This document shows, piece after piece, positions 45,157-55,500 of a stretch of 64,000 bases of DNA (positions are counted from its first letter, which is position 1; each line of letters starts with the position of its first letter). The notes under the pieces were generated by a model that was not told the DNA's origin, did not search any database, and saw only the letters and a list, made by a program, of their open reading frames with translations. Source of the stretch: Rhodopseudomonas julia (GTDB taxonomy: Bacteria > Pseudomonadota > Alphaproteobacteria > Rhizobiales > Afifellaceae); contig NZ_JAUSUK010000001.1 in NCBI RefSeq assembly GCF_030813515.1, forward strand, positions 930,001 to 994,000, in the 5' to 3' direction. The translations under genes and the position numbers were made by a program.

Positions 45157-46901
45157 CCACCCGCACGCATGGCCGCGCGGCGGCGAAAAAGCAAGGCCGG
45201 GAGAAGGGCCGCAAGCGTAAAAGCGAAAAATGGCAGACAGGCCTGAACGAGCGCGGTCGCGGCCGTGATGCGCCGATCGCCGCCCGACGACAGCGCCACG
45301 GCCTCCGTCGTCACGGTTGGCCAGCGTCCGGCGCCAATCAGGAGCGTCGGCAGGTAAAGCGAGATCGACACGGCGAAACCGAGAGCCGTCGCGGTTGCAA
45401 TCGCGCGGGCAAGCATCGGCAAACGGATCTTCCAGAAGATTGCATCTGCGCCGCGTCCGAGGCTTCGCGCGATCAGGGCGTAGCGCGGATCAAGCGCTTG
45501 CCAGGGCTGCGACAGCGACAAAAGCACGTATGGGAAGACAAAGACGAGGTGGGCGAGGATGACGGCCAAAAGCCGGCCGTCAAAGCGGAGCGCCACCAGA
45601 AGCATGTCGAGGCCGAAGAGAAAGGCAATCTGCGGCACGAGAAGCGGCAGATAAAGTGTAACCAGCGCCCGAGTTGTCACCGTTCCGCCGGTGCGGGCCT
45701 CATATTCGAGCGCACCGAGAGCAAGGACGACAGCGAGAAAGGAGGAGAGTGCGGCGATCAGAAGGGCGTTGTCGAGAGGCCGGGAGAGGGACGCACCAAG
45801 GTGGCGCCAGGTGTCCAAGGTCAGCGCGTTCGGCCAGACATCCGGGAAAGCCCAGAAGCCCGCAATTGACCAAAGCGCCAGTGTGGCGAGGCCCGCAAAT
45901 ACGAGCCCGGCGGAAAGGCTCATCGTCACCCCGGTCAATTGGCGGAGAAAACCGTCACGGCGGAAGCGACGCCCCGACGTCGTCAGCTTCGCTCCGATCC
46001 TGGCGACAAGCCATTCGAGAGCAAGCCACAGGGAAATAGCGAGAAAGGCGATCACAAACTGCGCCAGCGCGCCAGCAGCTGCGAGGCTGCGCAGGGAGAG
46101 ATCGGGATCCGCCTGCCATTCCAGGATGCGCACGGCAAGCGGGGCCGGCGTCGTCGGCCCGAGGATCAAGGCGACATCGACGACGGAACAGGCATAGGCG
46201 ATGATGGCGAAGATCGGCAGACGAAGCTGAGCGTAAAGAGGCGGCAGAACGGCGAAGAGGAAGGCCGCGACGCGCCCGTAACCGAGCGCCCGTGCCATTT
46301 TGAGGCGAGGCTCCGCCTCGACCTGCGGAAGGGCTGCAAGAGCCATCAGGAAGAGGAAGGGGATCTCTTTCACGACAAGACCCGCCGTCATCGTAAGCCC
46401 CGCCGGATCATGCACGATCAGCCAGTCCGGCGGGCGGTCAAAGCCGCTCGCCCAGGGAGACAGAGCCCGCATCAAGAGGCCGGACGGCGCAATCAGGAAG
46501 GCAAGCCCGAAAGCAGCCGCAGCATGCGGCGCCGCCAGAAGCGGCGCGATGAGACGCCGCAGGGCACGGAAAACCCGCGTCCCATGCCAGGCGGCGACAA
46601 AGCCCGTCACTACCAGGAAGGCGAGCGTCGTCGTGCACAGGCCCGCGCACAGGCTGAGCGCGAGGGAAACCCCAATACCAGGGGCTCCTAAAAGCGCGAC
46701 GAAGGGCTTGAGCGAAAAATCCTCAAGTCCGAGAACCGGAAGGTAGCCAAATGCCGGCAATGCCGCACCGAGGAGGCCGGCCGCCACTGGCAGGACCAGA
46801 AGCGCGAGCACCGTGATCGGAAAAGCGATGAGCCGCGATCTCGGTCGATCCAGCTTCGGTCGGGCCGGAATTATTGGCCGGCTCCGTAGCGCCGCGCCCA
46901 T
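45153..46901 (-). CDS. ABC transporter double permease (YnjC-like)
   Basis: A 582-residue inner-membrane protein with two fused permease halves, each with about six helices and a coupling-loop motif (RALGYGRVAAFLFAVLPPLYAQ in the first half; ARSLGRGADAIFWKIRLPML in the second). This matches the YnjC organisation, in which one chain replaces two permeases. The start at 46901 lies 31 bp inside the binding-protein gene and has a GGAG ribosome site 5 bp upstream. Substrate unknown. Confidence 0.92.
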   Translation of the reverse strand: MGAALRSRPIIPARPKLDRPRSRLIAFPITVLALLVLPVAAGLLGAALPAFGYLPVLGLEDFSLKPFVALLGAPGIGVSLALSLCAGLCTTTLAFLVVTGFVAAWHGTRVFRALRRLIAPLLAAPHAAAAFGLAFLIAPSGLLMRALSPWASGFDRPPDWLIVHDPAGLTMTAGLVVKEIPFLFLMALAALPQVEAEPRLKMARALGYGRVAAFLFAVLPPLYAQLRLPIFAIIAYACSVVDVALILGPTTPAPLAVRILEWQADPDLSLRSLAAAGALAQFVIAFLAISLWLALEWLVARIGAKLTTSGRRFRRDGFLRQLTGVTMSLSAGLVFAGLATLALWSIAGFWAFPDVWPNALTLDTWRHLGASLSRPLDNALLIAALSSFLAVVLALGALEYEARTGGTVTTRALVTLYLPLLVPQIAFLFGLDMLLVALRFDGRLLAVILAHLVFVFPYVLLSLSQPWQALDPRYALIARSLGRGADAIFWKIRLPMLARAIATATALGFAVSISLYLPTLLIGAGRWPTVTTEAVALSSGGDRRITAATALVQACLPFFAFTLAALLPALLFRRRAAMRAGG

Positions 46902-48082
46902 TCCGTCTCCAAGCGCTCCATCCAGCTTGCATGCGGTTCGGGCAGCGCCAGGCCCAGTTTCTCCGGCGGCAGCGTCGCGACGCCAAGGTCGAGCGCGTCA
47001 AAGCGGGCACGATCCTCCTCCGGCAGAGCAGCGACATCGAGCACCGTCGGATCGCCCCAAACATTCGGATCCTGCTTGCGGGCCTGCGCTTCCGGCGACA
47101 TGAGAAAATCCGCGACGACCATCGCACCCGCCTTGGCATTGGCGTTGAACGGGATCGCGAGGAAATGCGAATTGGCGATGGAGCCCGCCTCCGGCACGTA
47201 GCTTCTCACCGTGTCCGGCAATTCGTGGGCCGAAATCGCGCTCGAAGCGTCGGCCGGATTGAACGCAAAGGAGATATCGACCTCGCTATCGGCCAGAAGT
47301 CGGCGCATCGTGCCGTAATTCTGCGGGAAGGCGCGCCCCTGCCGCCAAAGAAGCGGATGGAGTTCGTCGAGGAAGACGAAAAGCGGCTGCGTCTGCCGGG
47401 AGAAGGTCTCGTCATCGGCCGGCTGCATCAGCACTTGCGGATCAGGGGCGAGTTCGTAGAGCGCCTGTTTCAGAAAAGTGGAACCAAGAAAGTCGGGCGG
47501 CTGCGGATAGGTGAAACGGCCGGGATTGTCCATCGCCCATTCCAGGAGAGCCGGCATGGATTTCGGCGGGCTTTGCAGGCGAGCGATGTCGTAGAAGAAG
47601 ACGAGCTTCGCCATGCCCCATGGCGCTTCGAGCCCGTCGGTCGGCACGGTGAAATCCGTCTTGACCGTCGGCTTTCCCTCCTCGTCGACGAAGCGGTAGT
47701 TCGGGAGCTTCGTCGCCCAGGGATGGCCGAGAAGGAGATCCGCCTCCTTCAGAGAGACAAAGTTCTCACCATTGATCCAGACGAGATCGACGGTGCCATT
47801 CTCGTCGCGCCCGGCCGCCTTTTCTGCCACGATCTTAGAGACGACGTTTGCGGTGTCGGCAACCTTTACCTGTTTCAACGTCACGCCGAAGCGCTCTTTA
47901 ACCTCGCCAGCCGCCCAGTTGATGTAAGCGTTGATGCGAGTCTCGCCACCCCAGGCATAGAAATAAACTGTCTCGCCCTTCGCTTCGGCGACGACCGCCT
48001 CCCAGTTCTCCGGATCGGGGGTCTTGGCATGGACCGTCCCCGAAAAGAACAGAGCAGAGACGGCGACAAATATCCTGAACAT
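46871..48082 (-). CDS. ABC transporter substrate-binding protein (YnjB-like)
   Basis: A 403-residue periplasmic protein with signal peptide MFRIFVAVSALFFSGTVHA. It is a YnjB-type solute-binding protein (Fe3+/thiamine/spermidine superfamily): VYFYAWGGETRINAYINWAA near the N-terminus, GTVDLVWINGENFVSLKEADLLLG and PWGMAKLVFFYD. Substrate is unknown in E. coli as well. First gene of the ynjB-ynjC-ynjD-hrpB operon; 190 bp upstream there is no recognisable riboswitch. Confidence 0.92.
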   Translation of the reverse strand: MFRIFVAVSALFFSGTVHAKTPDPENWEAVVAEAKGETVYFYAWGGETRINAYINWAAGEVKERFGVTLKQVKVADTANVVSKIVAEKAAGRDENGTVDLVWINGENFVSLKEADLLLGHPWATKLPNYRFVDEEGKPTVKTDFTVPTDGLEAPWGMAKLVFFYDIARLQSPPKSMPALLEWAMDNPGRFTYPQPPDFLGSTFLKQALYELAPDPQVLMQPADDETFSRQTQPLFVFLDELHPLLWRQGRAFPQNYGTMRRLLADSEVDISFAFNPADASSAISAHELPDTVRSYVPEAGSIANSHFLAIPFNANAKAGAMVVADFLMSPEAQARKQDPNVWGDPTVLDVAALPEEDRARFDALDLGVATLPPEKLGLALPEPHASWMERLETEWARRYGAGQ

Positions 48083-48255
48083 GGGCGTTCCATCTTTCTC
48101 CCGTGCCGCCGCTCACAGGCCGTGCTGAGCCTTCTGCATCCCCTCCCCTTGTGGGGAGCAGAGAAGCCCCGCGCTTGATCCGTTGCATGACGGCTTTCGG
48201 GAGCCAACTCCCGCATGGCACCTTGAGAGCGCGATAGGAGCGTAACCGGCAAGGC

Positions 48256-48278
48256 AAAAAACGGTGAGCCAGTCTCAC
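48256..48278 (-). terminator. Intrinsic terminator of the ggt operon
   Basis: On the minus strand GTGAG-ACTGG-CTCAC forms a short hairpin overlapping the ggt stop codon, followed by CGTTTTTTG with six T. Confidence 0.75.
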
Positions 48279-50056
48279 TCCCCGATCGCAATCCCTTCGC
48301 GGCGGGGATCTGCCCCGCCCGAAAGTCCGTCCGGGCCGATAGCGATCGCATGCAGGCCGGAATTGAGGTCGCTTACCTCGACCTGGTAGCCGAGCGCTTC
48401 AAGCCCGTCCTGCAGATCCTCCGCGGACGTGCCGGCCTCCAGATCAAAGGTTCCGAAGCGATTGACGACATGCGGCAGAGCGGTCGCCGCCTGCACATCC
48501 ATGCCCCAGTCGAGAACGGCGATGAGCGCCTCGGCGACATAGCCGATGATGCGGCTGCCGCCTGGCGAACCAATCGCCAGCACCGGCGCTCCATCGCGAA
48601 GGACGATGGTCGGCGCCATGGAGGATCGCGGCCGCTTTCCCGACTCCACGCGGTTCGCCACGGGGCGCCCGTCCTCCTGGCTCTTGAAGGAAAAATCCGT
48701 GAGCTCGTTGTTCAGGAGAAAGCCACGCACCATCAGGCGCGAGCCGAAACCATTTTCAATCGTCGTCGTCATGGAGACGACATTGCCGTCGCGGTCGACG
48801 ATGACGAAATGGCTAGTTGAGGGAAACTCGATAGCCGCGCCGTCCGCATAATTGAAGGCGTGATCCCATTGAGGCTCGCCGGGTTCGGCCGCCTCAAGGC
48901 GGGCTTCGCCTTCAAGGAGTTTTGCACGTTCCTGGAGATAGGCCGGATCGAGCAGGCCCTTGATCGGCGCCGGCACGAAATCCGTATCGGCGAGATAGCG
49001 GCCGCGATCGGCGAAAGCCAGGCGGGAGGCATCGCCGATCAGGCGCCAGGTGGCAACGCTTTCGGGGCCAAGAGCGGTGAGATCATAACGGGCAAGCAGG
49101 CCCAGGATCTGCCCGACCGTGACACCCCCCGAAGATGGGGGACCCATGCCGCAGACATCATATGCGCGGTAGGCGGCGCAGACGGGTTCTCGCGCCTTCA
49201 CCTCGTAATTCTTCAGATCCTGCAGCCGCATGACGCCCGGATTGGCCTCGAACCCACGGACGGCGGCGACGATGTCTTCCGCGACAGGGCCTTTGTAAAA
49301 GGCGTCCGCACCGTTTGCAGCGAGGAGCTTGAGGGTTGCGGCATAGGCCTCGTTCTTCAGAAGGCCGTCGCCGGCAAGAGCGGCCGACAGATCATCGAGA
49401 AAATACGCTCTCGCTGTCTCCTGGCGGGCAAGGCTTTCGCTTTCTTCCGCAACGAGGCCGGCAAGGCGCGGTGAGACTGGAAAGCCATCTTCAGCTAACC
49501 GGATCGCCGACTCGAAAAGCTCCGGCCAGGCAAGAGTGCCCCAGCGCTTGTGCGCAGCCTCCAGGAGCCGGGGCGTGCCCGGCACCCCAACGGAGCGCCC
49601 GCCGATGACGGCATCGAAGAATTGAAGGGGCTCACCGATTTCATCCAGGAAGAGCTTCGGCGTTGCGGCAGACGGTGCGGTCTCGCGTCCGTCGAGCGTC
49701 GTCAGTTCCTCTGCGTCGGCATCCCAATAGAGAAGGAAGGCGCCGCCGCCGAGGCCAGAGGATTGCGGCTCCACGAGGCCAAGAACGAGTTGTACCGCCA
49801 CCATCGCATCGATGGCGCTCCCGCCTTTTCTGAGAATCTGGGCGCCTGCTTCGGTAGCGAGCGGGTTAGCCGCCGCCACCATCCAGTTCTGGGCATGAAC
49901 CGGGGCGGTCGCAGGCTCCGCGACCTGCGTCGCAAGCTCCGGCTGGATGCGATCGGAGACGTCCTGCGCCGAGACGGTAGACGACAGCACAAAACAAGCG
50001 CAAGCGACAAATCCCGCTCGGGCGAGACCGCGCAGGATCGATAACAGGGTGATCAC
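48275..50056 (-). CDS. ggt: Gamma-glutamyltransferase
   Basis: A 593-residue periplasmic Ntn-hydrolase precursor that cleaves gamma-glutamyl bonds, for example of glutathione, or transfers the glutamyl group. The signal peptide is hydrophobic (GFVACACFVLSSTVSAQ). The autocleavage site is before the Thr of STSHFVIVDRDGNVVSMT near residue 400, which would give large and small chains; small-chain motifs NNELTDF and GSPGGSRIIGYV follow. I use the GTG at 50056, 7 bp after the SDR stop. Upstream in-frame codons belong to the antisense or end of the SDR gene. Last gene of the operon. Confidence 0.95.
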   Translation of the reverse strand: MITLLSILRGLARAGFVACACFVLSSTVSAQDVSDRIQPELATQVAEPATAPVHAQNWMVAAANPLATEAGAQILRKGGSAIDAMVAVQLVLGLVEPQSSGLGGGAFLLYWDADAEELTTLDGRETAPSAATPKLFLDEIGEPLQFFDAVIGGRSVGVPGTPRLLEAAHKRWGTLAWPELFESAIRLAEDGFPVSPRLAGLVAEESESLARQETARAYFLDDLSAALAGDGLLKNEAYAATLKLLAANGADAFYKGPVAEDIVAAVRGFEANPGVMRLQDLKNYEVKAREPVCAAYRAYDVCGMGPPSSGGVTVGQILGLLARYDLTALGPESVATWRLIGDASRLAFADRGRYLADTDFVPAPIKGLLDPAYLQERAKLLEGEARLEAAEPGEPQWDHAFNYADGAAIEFPSTSHFVIVDRDGNVVSMTTTIENGFGSRLMVRGFLLNNELTDFSFKSQEDGRPVANRVESGKRPRSSMAPTIVLRDGAPVLAIGSPGGSRIIGYVAEALIAVLDWGMDVQAATALPHVVNRFGTFDLEAGTSAEDLQDGLEALGYQVEVSDLNSGLHAIAIGPDGLSGGADPRREGIAIGE

Positions 50057-50063
50057 GACGGGC

Positions 50064-50969
50064 CTAGAGATGCTGGCCGCCGTCGATGTTGATCTCCGCC
50101 CCGATGACGTAGGAGGCGGCCTGCGAGCACAGGAAATGCACAACTTCCGCCACTTCCTTCGGGTCGCCGATGCGGCGCATGGGCACGTCACGTTCCACCA
50201 CCTCGTCGGTGCCAGGCGAGAGGATCGAGGTCATGATCTCGCCCGGCGCCACGGCGTTGACGCGGATACCGGAGGCGGCGAGCTCATGGGCGAGTTCGCG
50301 GGTCAGCGCCGAAAGTGCTGCCTTCGAGGTCGCATAAGCGGCGCCGGCGAAGGGATGGATGCGGAAACCGGCGATCGAGGTGATGTTGACGACGGCGCCG
50401 TTGGCACGCCTCAGCGGTTCACGCAGGCCCTGCACCAGCACGGCCGGGGCAATGAAATTGACCATATGGACGTCGCGCCAGATTTCGAGCGGCGTCTCGG
50501 CGGCTCCGAGCCGGCCGCCTTCGGTGTTCTTGGGCGAGATGCCGGCATTGTTGACGAGCGCCGTCAGCCCCTTCTCGCCGACGCGTTCGCGCAGCTGGTC
50601 GATGGCATACTGGATCGACTTCGGATCGGAGAGATCGACCTCAATGTGACGGACGTAGCCCTCCGCCCACGGACAGACGCGCGAAAACGGCGTGCGCGAG
50701 AGGGTGTAGACCTCCCAGTTCTCATCATAGAATTTGCGCACGATGGCATGGCCGATGCCCCGGCTGGCGCCGGTGACGGCCACGATCGGACGCAACCCCT
50801 GATCTCCGGCGAGCGCAGAATGATCCACCGGACATACGGCCGGGGCGTCCGCCGAGGGTTCGGCGGGCGCATCGTGAGCGTGGGCCGGGCAGCCTTCCGG
50901 AGGACGTGTCTCCGTGGGCGCGGCGTGCGCCGGGCATTCACCCGGCTTATCGATCGTCCTGTCGTCCAT
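50064..50969 (-). CDS. SDR-family oxidoreductase with Cys-Pro-rich N-terminal tail
   Basis: A 301-residue short-chain dehydrogenase. The Rossmann motif TGASRGIG lies at 66-73, NNAGIS in the centre, and the catalytic Ser, Tyr and Lys are in NITSIAGF and YATSK. The C-terminus ends GAEINIDGGQHL. Unusually, about 58 residues precede the fold, rich in A, P, H and E, with three Cys-Pro motifs: CPAH (Cys12), CPAHAH (Cys27) and CPVDH (Cys46). The last equals the core of heme regulatory motifs. Substrate unknown; it lies between an aminotransferase and ggt. The ATG at 50969 is 8 bp after AAGGAG. Confidence 0.92.
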   Translation of the reverse strand: MDDRTIDKPGECPAHAAPTETRPPEGCPAHAHDAPAEPSADAPAVCPVDHSALAGDQGLRPIVAVTGASRGIGHAIVRKFYDENWEVYTLSRTPFSRVCPWAEGYVRHIEVDLSDPKSIQYAIDQLRERVGEKGLTALVNNAGISPKNTEGGRLGAAETPLEIWRDVHMVNFIAPAVLVQGLREPLRRANGAVVNITSIAGFRIHPFAGAAYATSKAALSALTRELAHELAASGIRVNAVAPGEIMTSILSPGTDEVVERDVPMRRIGDPKEVAEVVHFLCSQAASYVIGAEINIDGGQHL

Positions 50970-51001
50970 CACGGCCTCTCCTTCGGGGGCCGGTTGGCCC
51001 C

Positions 51002-52345
51002 TCAGGCGAGCGTTGTCTCCACCGCCCGCCGGAATTTCTCGGCAAATTCGCCGACCTGATCTTGCTCGATCACGAGCGGCGGCGAAACAGCAATAATGTC
51101 TCCCAAGGCGCGCACCATCAAGCCTTCCTTCCAGCAGGCTTTAAAGATCGCCTGGCCGCGCTTGCCGGGTTTCTCGCCGGGGCGGAACTCGACAGCGCCG
51201 ATAAAGCCGTAATGGCGGATATCGACGACTTCCGGCAGGTCGCGCAGGCTGAAGAGCGCATCGCCCAAGGCATCGCCGACCGGGCCCGACGCGCGGGTCA
51301 AAAGGTTTTCCCGCTCATAGACGTCGAGGCATGCGATCGAGGCCGCACAGGCTAGCGGATGCGCGGAATAAGTGTAGCCGTGAAGGAGCTCGACACCGCC
51401 TTCCGGCCCGCGCGCCATGATCTCGTCATGGACGGAATCGGCAACGGCAACGGCGCCCATCGGCACGGTGGCGGCGGTCAGGCCCTTTGCCATCGTCAGG
51501 ATGTCGGGCGTAACATCGAATTCCTGGGAGGCGAAGGGCGAACCGAGGCGGCCGAAACCGGTAATCACCTCGTCGAGAATGAGAAGGACGCCGGCCTGAT
51601 CGCAGATCTCGCGCAGCCGCTTCAGATATCCCTTGGGCGGCAGATAGACACCGCCCGCCCCGATCACCGGCTCGACAACAACGGCCGCGACCGTGGAAGC
51701 GTCGTGGAAAGCGATGAGCTCGGCAAGTTCTTCGGCAAGCTCTACACCGTGCTCCGGCAGGCCGCGGGTGAACGCATTTTTCTCTGGCAGATGCGTGTGG
51801 CGCAGATGGTCGGCCGGCAGCCAGGATCCGAAGGCTGTCCGGTTGGCGGTGATGCCGCCGGCGGAGAGACCGCCGAAGCCCACACCATGATAGCCTTTCT
51901 GGCGGCCAATGATTTTCTTGCGGCCGCTCTGTCCGCGCGCATGGTGATAGGCATAAGCGACCTTAATCGCCGTATCACAGGATTCCGAGCCGGAATTGGT
52001 GAACAGGATATGGCCAAGACCATCTGGCAGGATGGCTGAGAGGCGGTCGGCGAGCTCAAAGGAAATCGTATGGCCGAAACCGAAACTCGGCGCGTAATCA
52101 AGGACCGGGAATTGCTCGGCGATCGCCTGGCCGATTTCTTTGCGTCCGTGGCCGAGATGCGAACACCACAGGGCGCCACTCATGTCGAGGACAGGGCGAT
52201 CATCGGGCGTGTAGTAATACATGCCCTCGGCGCGAGCGATCAGACGCGGATCGGCCCGGAAATCGCGGTTAGGGGTGAAGGGAAGCCAATGGTGCTCGAG
52301 GCTGATTGGCCGGTTGCGGGAGAAGTAGGTCGGTTGCTCGTTCAT
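51002..52345 (-). CDS. Class III omega-aminotransferase (PLP)
   Basis: A 447-residue aminotransferase of the beta-alanine/omega-amino acid:pyruvate type. PLP-binding features are TNSGSESCDTAIKVA (phosphate cup), GYHGVGFGGLSAGG, LILDEVITGFGRLG with the pyridine-N Asp, and the Schiff-base Lys in LTMAKGLTAATVPMGAV. The N-terminal HHWLPFTPNRDF is typical of beta-alanine:pyruvate transaminases. It likely converts an omega-amine or beta-alanine to the semialdehyde, which the SDR downstream could reduce or which feeds oxidation; this link is inferred. First gene of the operon with the SDR and ggt. Confidence 0.94.
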   Translation of the reverse strand: MNEQPTYFSRNRPISLEHHWLPFTPNRDFRADPRLIARAEGMYYYTPDDRPVLDMSGALWCSHLGHGRKEIGQAIAEQFPVLDYAPSFGFGHTISFELADRLSAILPDGLGHILFTNSGSESCDTAIKVAYAYHHARGQSGRKKIIGRQKGYHGVGFGGLSAGGITANRTAFGSWLPADHLRHTHLPEKNAFTRGLPEHGVELAEELAELIAFHDASTVAAVVVEPVIGAGGVYLPPKGYLKRLREICDQAGVLLILDEVITGFGRLGSPFASQEFDVTPDILTMAKGLTAATVPMGAVAVADSVHDEIMARGPEGGVELLHGYTYSAHPLACAASIACLDVYERENLLTRASGPVGDALGDALFSLRDLPEVVDIRHYGFIGAVEFRPGEKPGKRGQAIFKACWKEGLMVRALGDIIAVSPPLVIEQDQVGEFAEKFRRAVETTLA

Positions 52346-52500
52346 ATACTATGGGTGCACCCGGCCCCAACTGGCGTCAACTCTCCTTGTGAGCATAAGC
52401 CGCGACAGAATCCTGCAGAGCTCGCGCACCTGGAAACGCCGACATCGCCAGCGCTTGGACAGCGACTTTGCCCCCTGTCGTGCATTCGCCTGCCCGCCTA

Positions 52501-52525
52501 TGATCGTGCCAAGATGACACGATCA
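52501..52525. promoter_or_regulatory. Inverted repeat TGATCGTG-N9-CACGATCA upstream of the hybrid kinase
   Basis: Two perfect 8-bp arms separated by 9 bp end 26 bp before the start codon of the kinase gene. The spacing fits a dimeric regulator site; the binding protein is unknown. Confidence 0.45.
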
Positions 52526-52551
52526 CCGCCCTTCGTCCCGCGAGAAGGAAC

Positions 52552-55500
52552 ATGAACAACGGTCTCGTCGCCGTCCTGGCTGCGATTCTCTATATCGGAG
52601 CGCTATTCGCCATCGCGTCTTACGGCGATCGGCGCGTGCAGCGCGCCGGCGCGAGCGCGCGCCCGAACCTTTTTGCTCTCGCGCTTTCCGTCTATTGCAC
52701 ATCGTGGACGTTCTTCGGCTCGGTCGGCCTCGCCTCGCATTCGGGCCTCGGCTTTCTGCCGATCTACATCGGCCCGATCCTGATGTTCACCTTCGGCTTT
52801 CCGATCCTGCGGCGGATCGTGGCGCTGTCGAAGGAAGAACGCATTACCTCCGTCGCCGACTTTCTGGGTGCCCGCTACGGCAAGAGCCAGGCCGTGGCCG
52901 TCGTCGCGACGCTCATTTCGGTCATCGGCGTCATTCCCTACGTGGCGCTGCAGCTGAAGGCGATCTCGTCTTCCATCTCCACCATGGTTCCGGAGCTCGG
53001 CGAGGATGCGGCCGAAGCGCTTCCCCTCCTCGGGGATACGGCCTTCATCATCGCCGTGGTGCTGGCGATCTTTGCCATCCTCTTCGGCACCCGTCACGCC
53101 GATGCGACGGAGCACCAGCATGGGATGATGCTGGCAGTCGCCTGGGAAGCGGTGGTCAAACTCATCGCCTTCCTGATTGCCGGTATCTTCGTCGTCTTCT
53201 TTCTGTTTGGAGGCCCCTCGGAGCTTTACGCGCTCGCCGTAGAAAGCCGGGAAGTCCAAACGATGGTCTCAAACGGCCTCGTCGGGGGCGAATGGGTGGC
53301 GATGACGGCAATCGCCTTCACCGCCGCGATCCTGCTGCCACGGCAATTCCACATCACCGTCGTGGAAAACAATTCCCTCGCCGAGCTCGAACGTGCGCGC
53401 TGGCTGTTTCCAGCCTACCTCGTCGCCATCAACATCTTCGTCGTTCCCATCGCGATCGCAGGCTTGATCGCTTTCGGCTCTTCCGTTGATGCCGATCTTT
53501 TCGTCCTCGAGCTGCCGCATCGCGCGGATTTCCCGATCGTCGCCTTGGTCGTCTTTCTCGGCGGGCTCTCTGCGGCAACCGCCATGGTCATCGTCGGCTG
53601 TGTGGCGCTTGCCATCATGATCTCCAACGAGATCGTGCTGCCTGCCTATCTGAAGCGGCAGCAAACGCGCCAGCGCGATGACATGTCTCGTTTCATCCTG
53701 ACCGTCCGCCGTATCGCGATCACCGTCATTTTGTTGTGCAGCTATGCTTATTACCGCGCGGCCGGCACAGCCGCGCTTGCCTCGATTGGCCTCCTCGCCT
53801 TTGCAGCCGTCGCACAGCTCGCGCCCGCTTTCTTCGGCGGACTTCTCTCGCGGCGAATTACGGCCCGGGGCGCTATTGCCGGCATGACCTCGGGGCTCGC
53901 CATATGGACCTATACGCTGCTCCTGCCGACGTTCGTCAAAGCGGGACTCATCGGCGAGGGATTTCTCAATCCTGGCCCCTTCGGCATTGCATGGCTCCGG
54001 CCTCAGGCGATGTTCGGTCTCCACCTCGATCCACTTTCGCACGGCGTCTTCTGGAGCATCAGCGTCAATTGCGCCTTGATGATCCTCGTGTCTCTGGCCC
54101 GCGCGCCGGAGGCGATCGAGCGCCTGCAGGCGAAGATCTTCGTCCCCTCCGAGATGGGCCCGACACCGGCTCTCAAGCCTTTGCGCACACATGTTACCTA
54201 CGGAGACCTGAAGGAGACGGTCGCGCGATATCTCGGCCAGGAGCGCACATCGCGCTCGTTCGCCAATATGGAGCAGGCGACGGGTCGCTCGACCGATCTC
54301 AGCGAGCCAGTCGACCATCAGGCGGTCCGCTTTGCCGAGCAGCTTCTCGGGTCGGCCATCGGTGCGGCCTCCTCTCGTCTCGTCATGTCGCTGCTTCTCA
54401 AACGCAGCGATCCCTCGACACGCGAAGCCCACCAGCTCCTCGACGACGCCACCGAAGCGCTGCACTACAATCGCGACCTCCTGCAAAGCGTGCTCGACCA
54501 TATGCGTCAGGGCATCGCCGTCTTCGACAGGGATTTGGCGCTCATTGCCTGGAACCGGCCCTTCCGTCAGATCATGCATCTGCCGATCGAGTTCGGTCAG
54601 GTCGGCGTCTCGCTCCGCGATGTCCTGCGCCACACGGCCCGGATCGGTTTCCTCGGCGAGGGCGATCCGGACCGGCTCGCCGATCAGCGCATGCAAGCGC
54701 TCGTCTCAAGGCTGCAACCCTTCGTGTCGCGTCACCCGGCGACCGATTGCGTCATCCGTATCGAAGCCCGCCGCATGTCCGATGGCGGTATTGCACTGAC
54801 CTTCTCCGACGTGACGGAAGAGGTGGAAAGCAAGCGTGCGCTTGAAATGGCGAAATCCAATCTCGAGCGGCGGGTGGAAGAACGTACCGCCGAGCTCACT
54901 CGCATCAACGAGGCCTTGAAGAAAGCGAGTGCGGCCGCGCAGGAAGCCAATATTTCTAAGACGCGTTTCATTGCAGCAGCCGGCCACGATATCCTGCAGC
55001 CGCTCAATGCGGCGCGGCTTTATGCGACCGCGCTTTCGGACCGCACGAAAGATCTCCCGGCAGCCCCTCTTGTGCGCGATCTCGAAGCCTCACTCGATTC
55101 GGTCGAGGAGATTTTCCGGGCCGTCCTCGACCTCTCGCGACTCGATACGGGCGCAATCACGCCCGAGCTCCGGCCCTTCCATCTGCGTAAATTGTTCGAT
55201 CAGATCCGTGTCGAATTCGAGCCCATGGCACGGGAAAAGGGCCTCGAATTCCGGATTTTGCCGACATCGCTGTCTGTGACGAGCGACCCGTCGTTGCTTG
55301 GCCGTCTCCTGCGCAATCTCGTCTCTAACGCCATCAAATACTGCGCGTCCGGGCGGGTGGTGGTCGGCTGCCGGCGCAAGAACGCCATGGTTTCCATCGA
55401 AATCCTGGATACGGGCATCGGCATTCCCGTGTCAGATCAGGAGGTGATCTACCATGAATTCCGTCGTCTCGATGCCGGCGCCAAGGTCGCTCACGGTCTT

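Noticed and set aside
48083-48255. Possible TPP riboswitch upstream of the ynjB-like gene
   Set aside because: The CTGAGA and other conserved core elements of the thi-box are not present in the required order.
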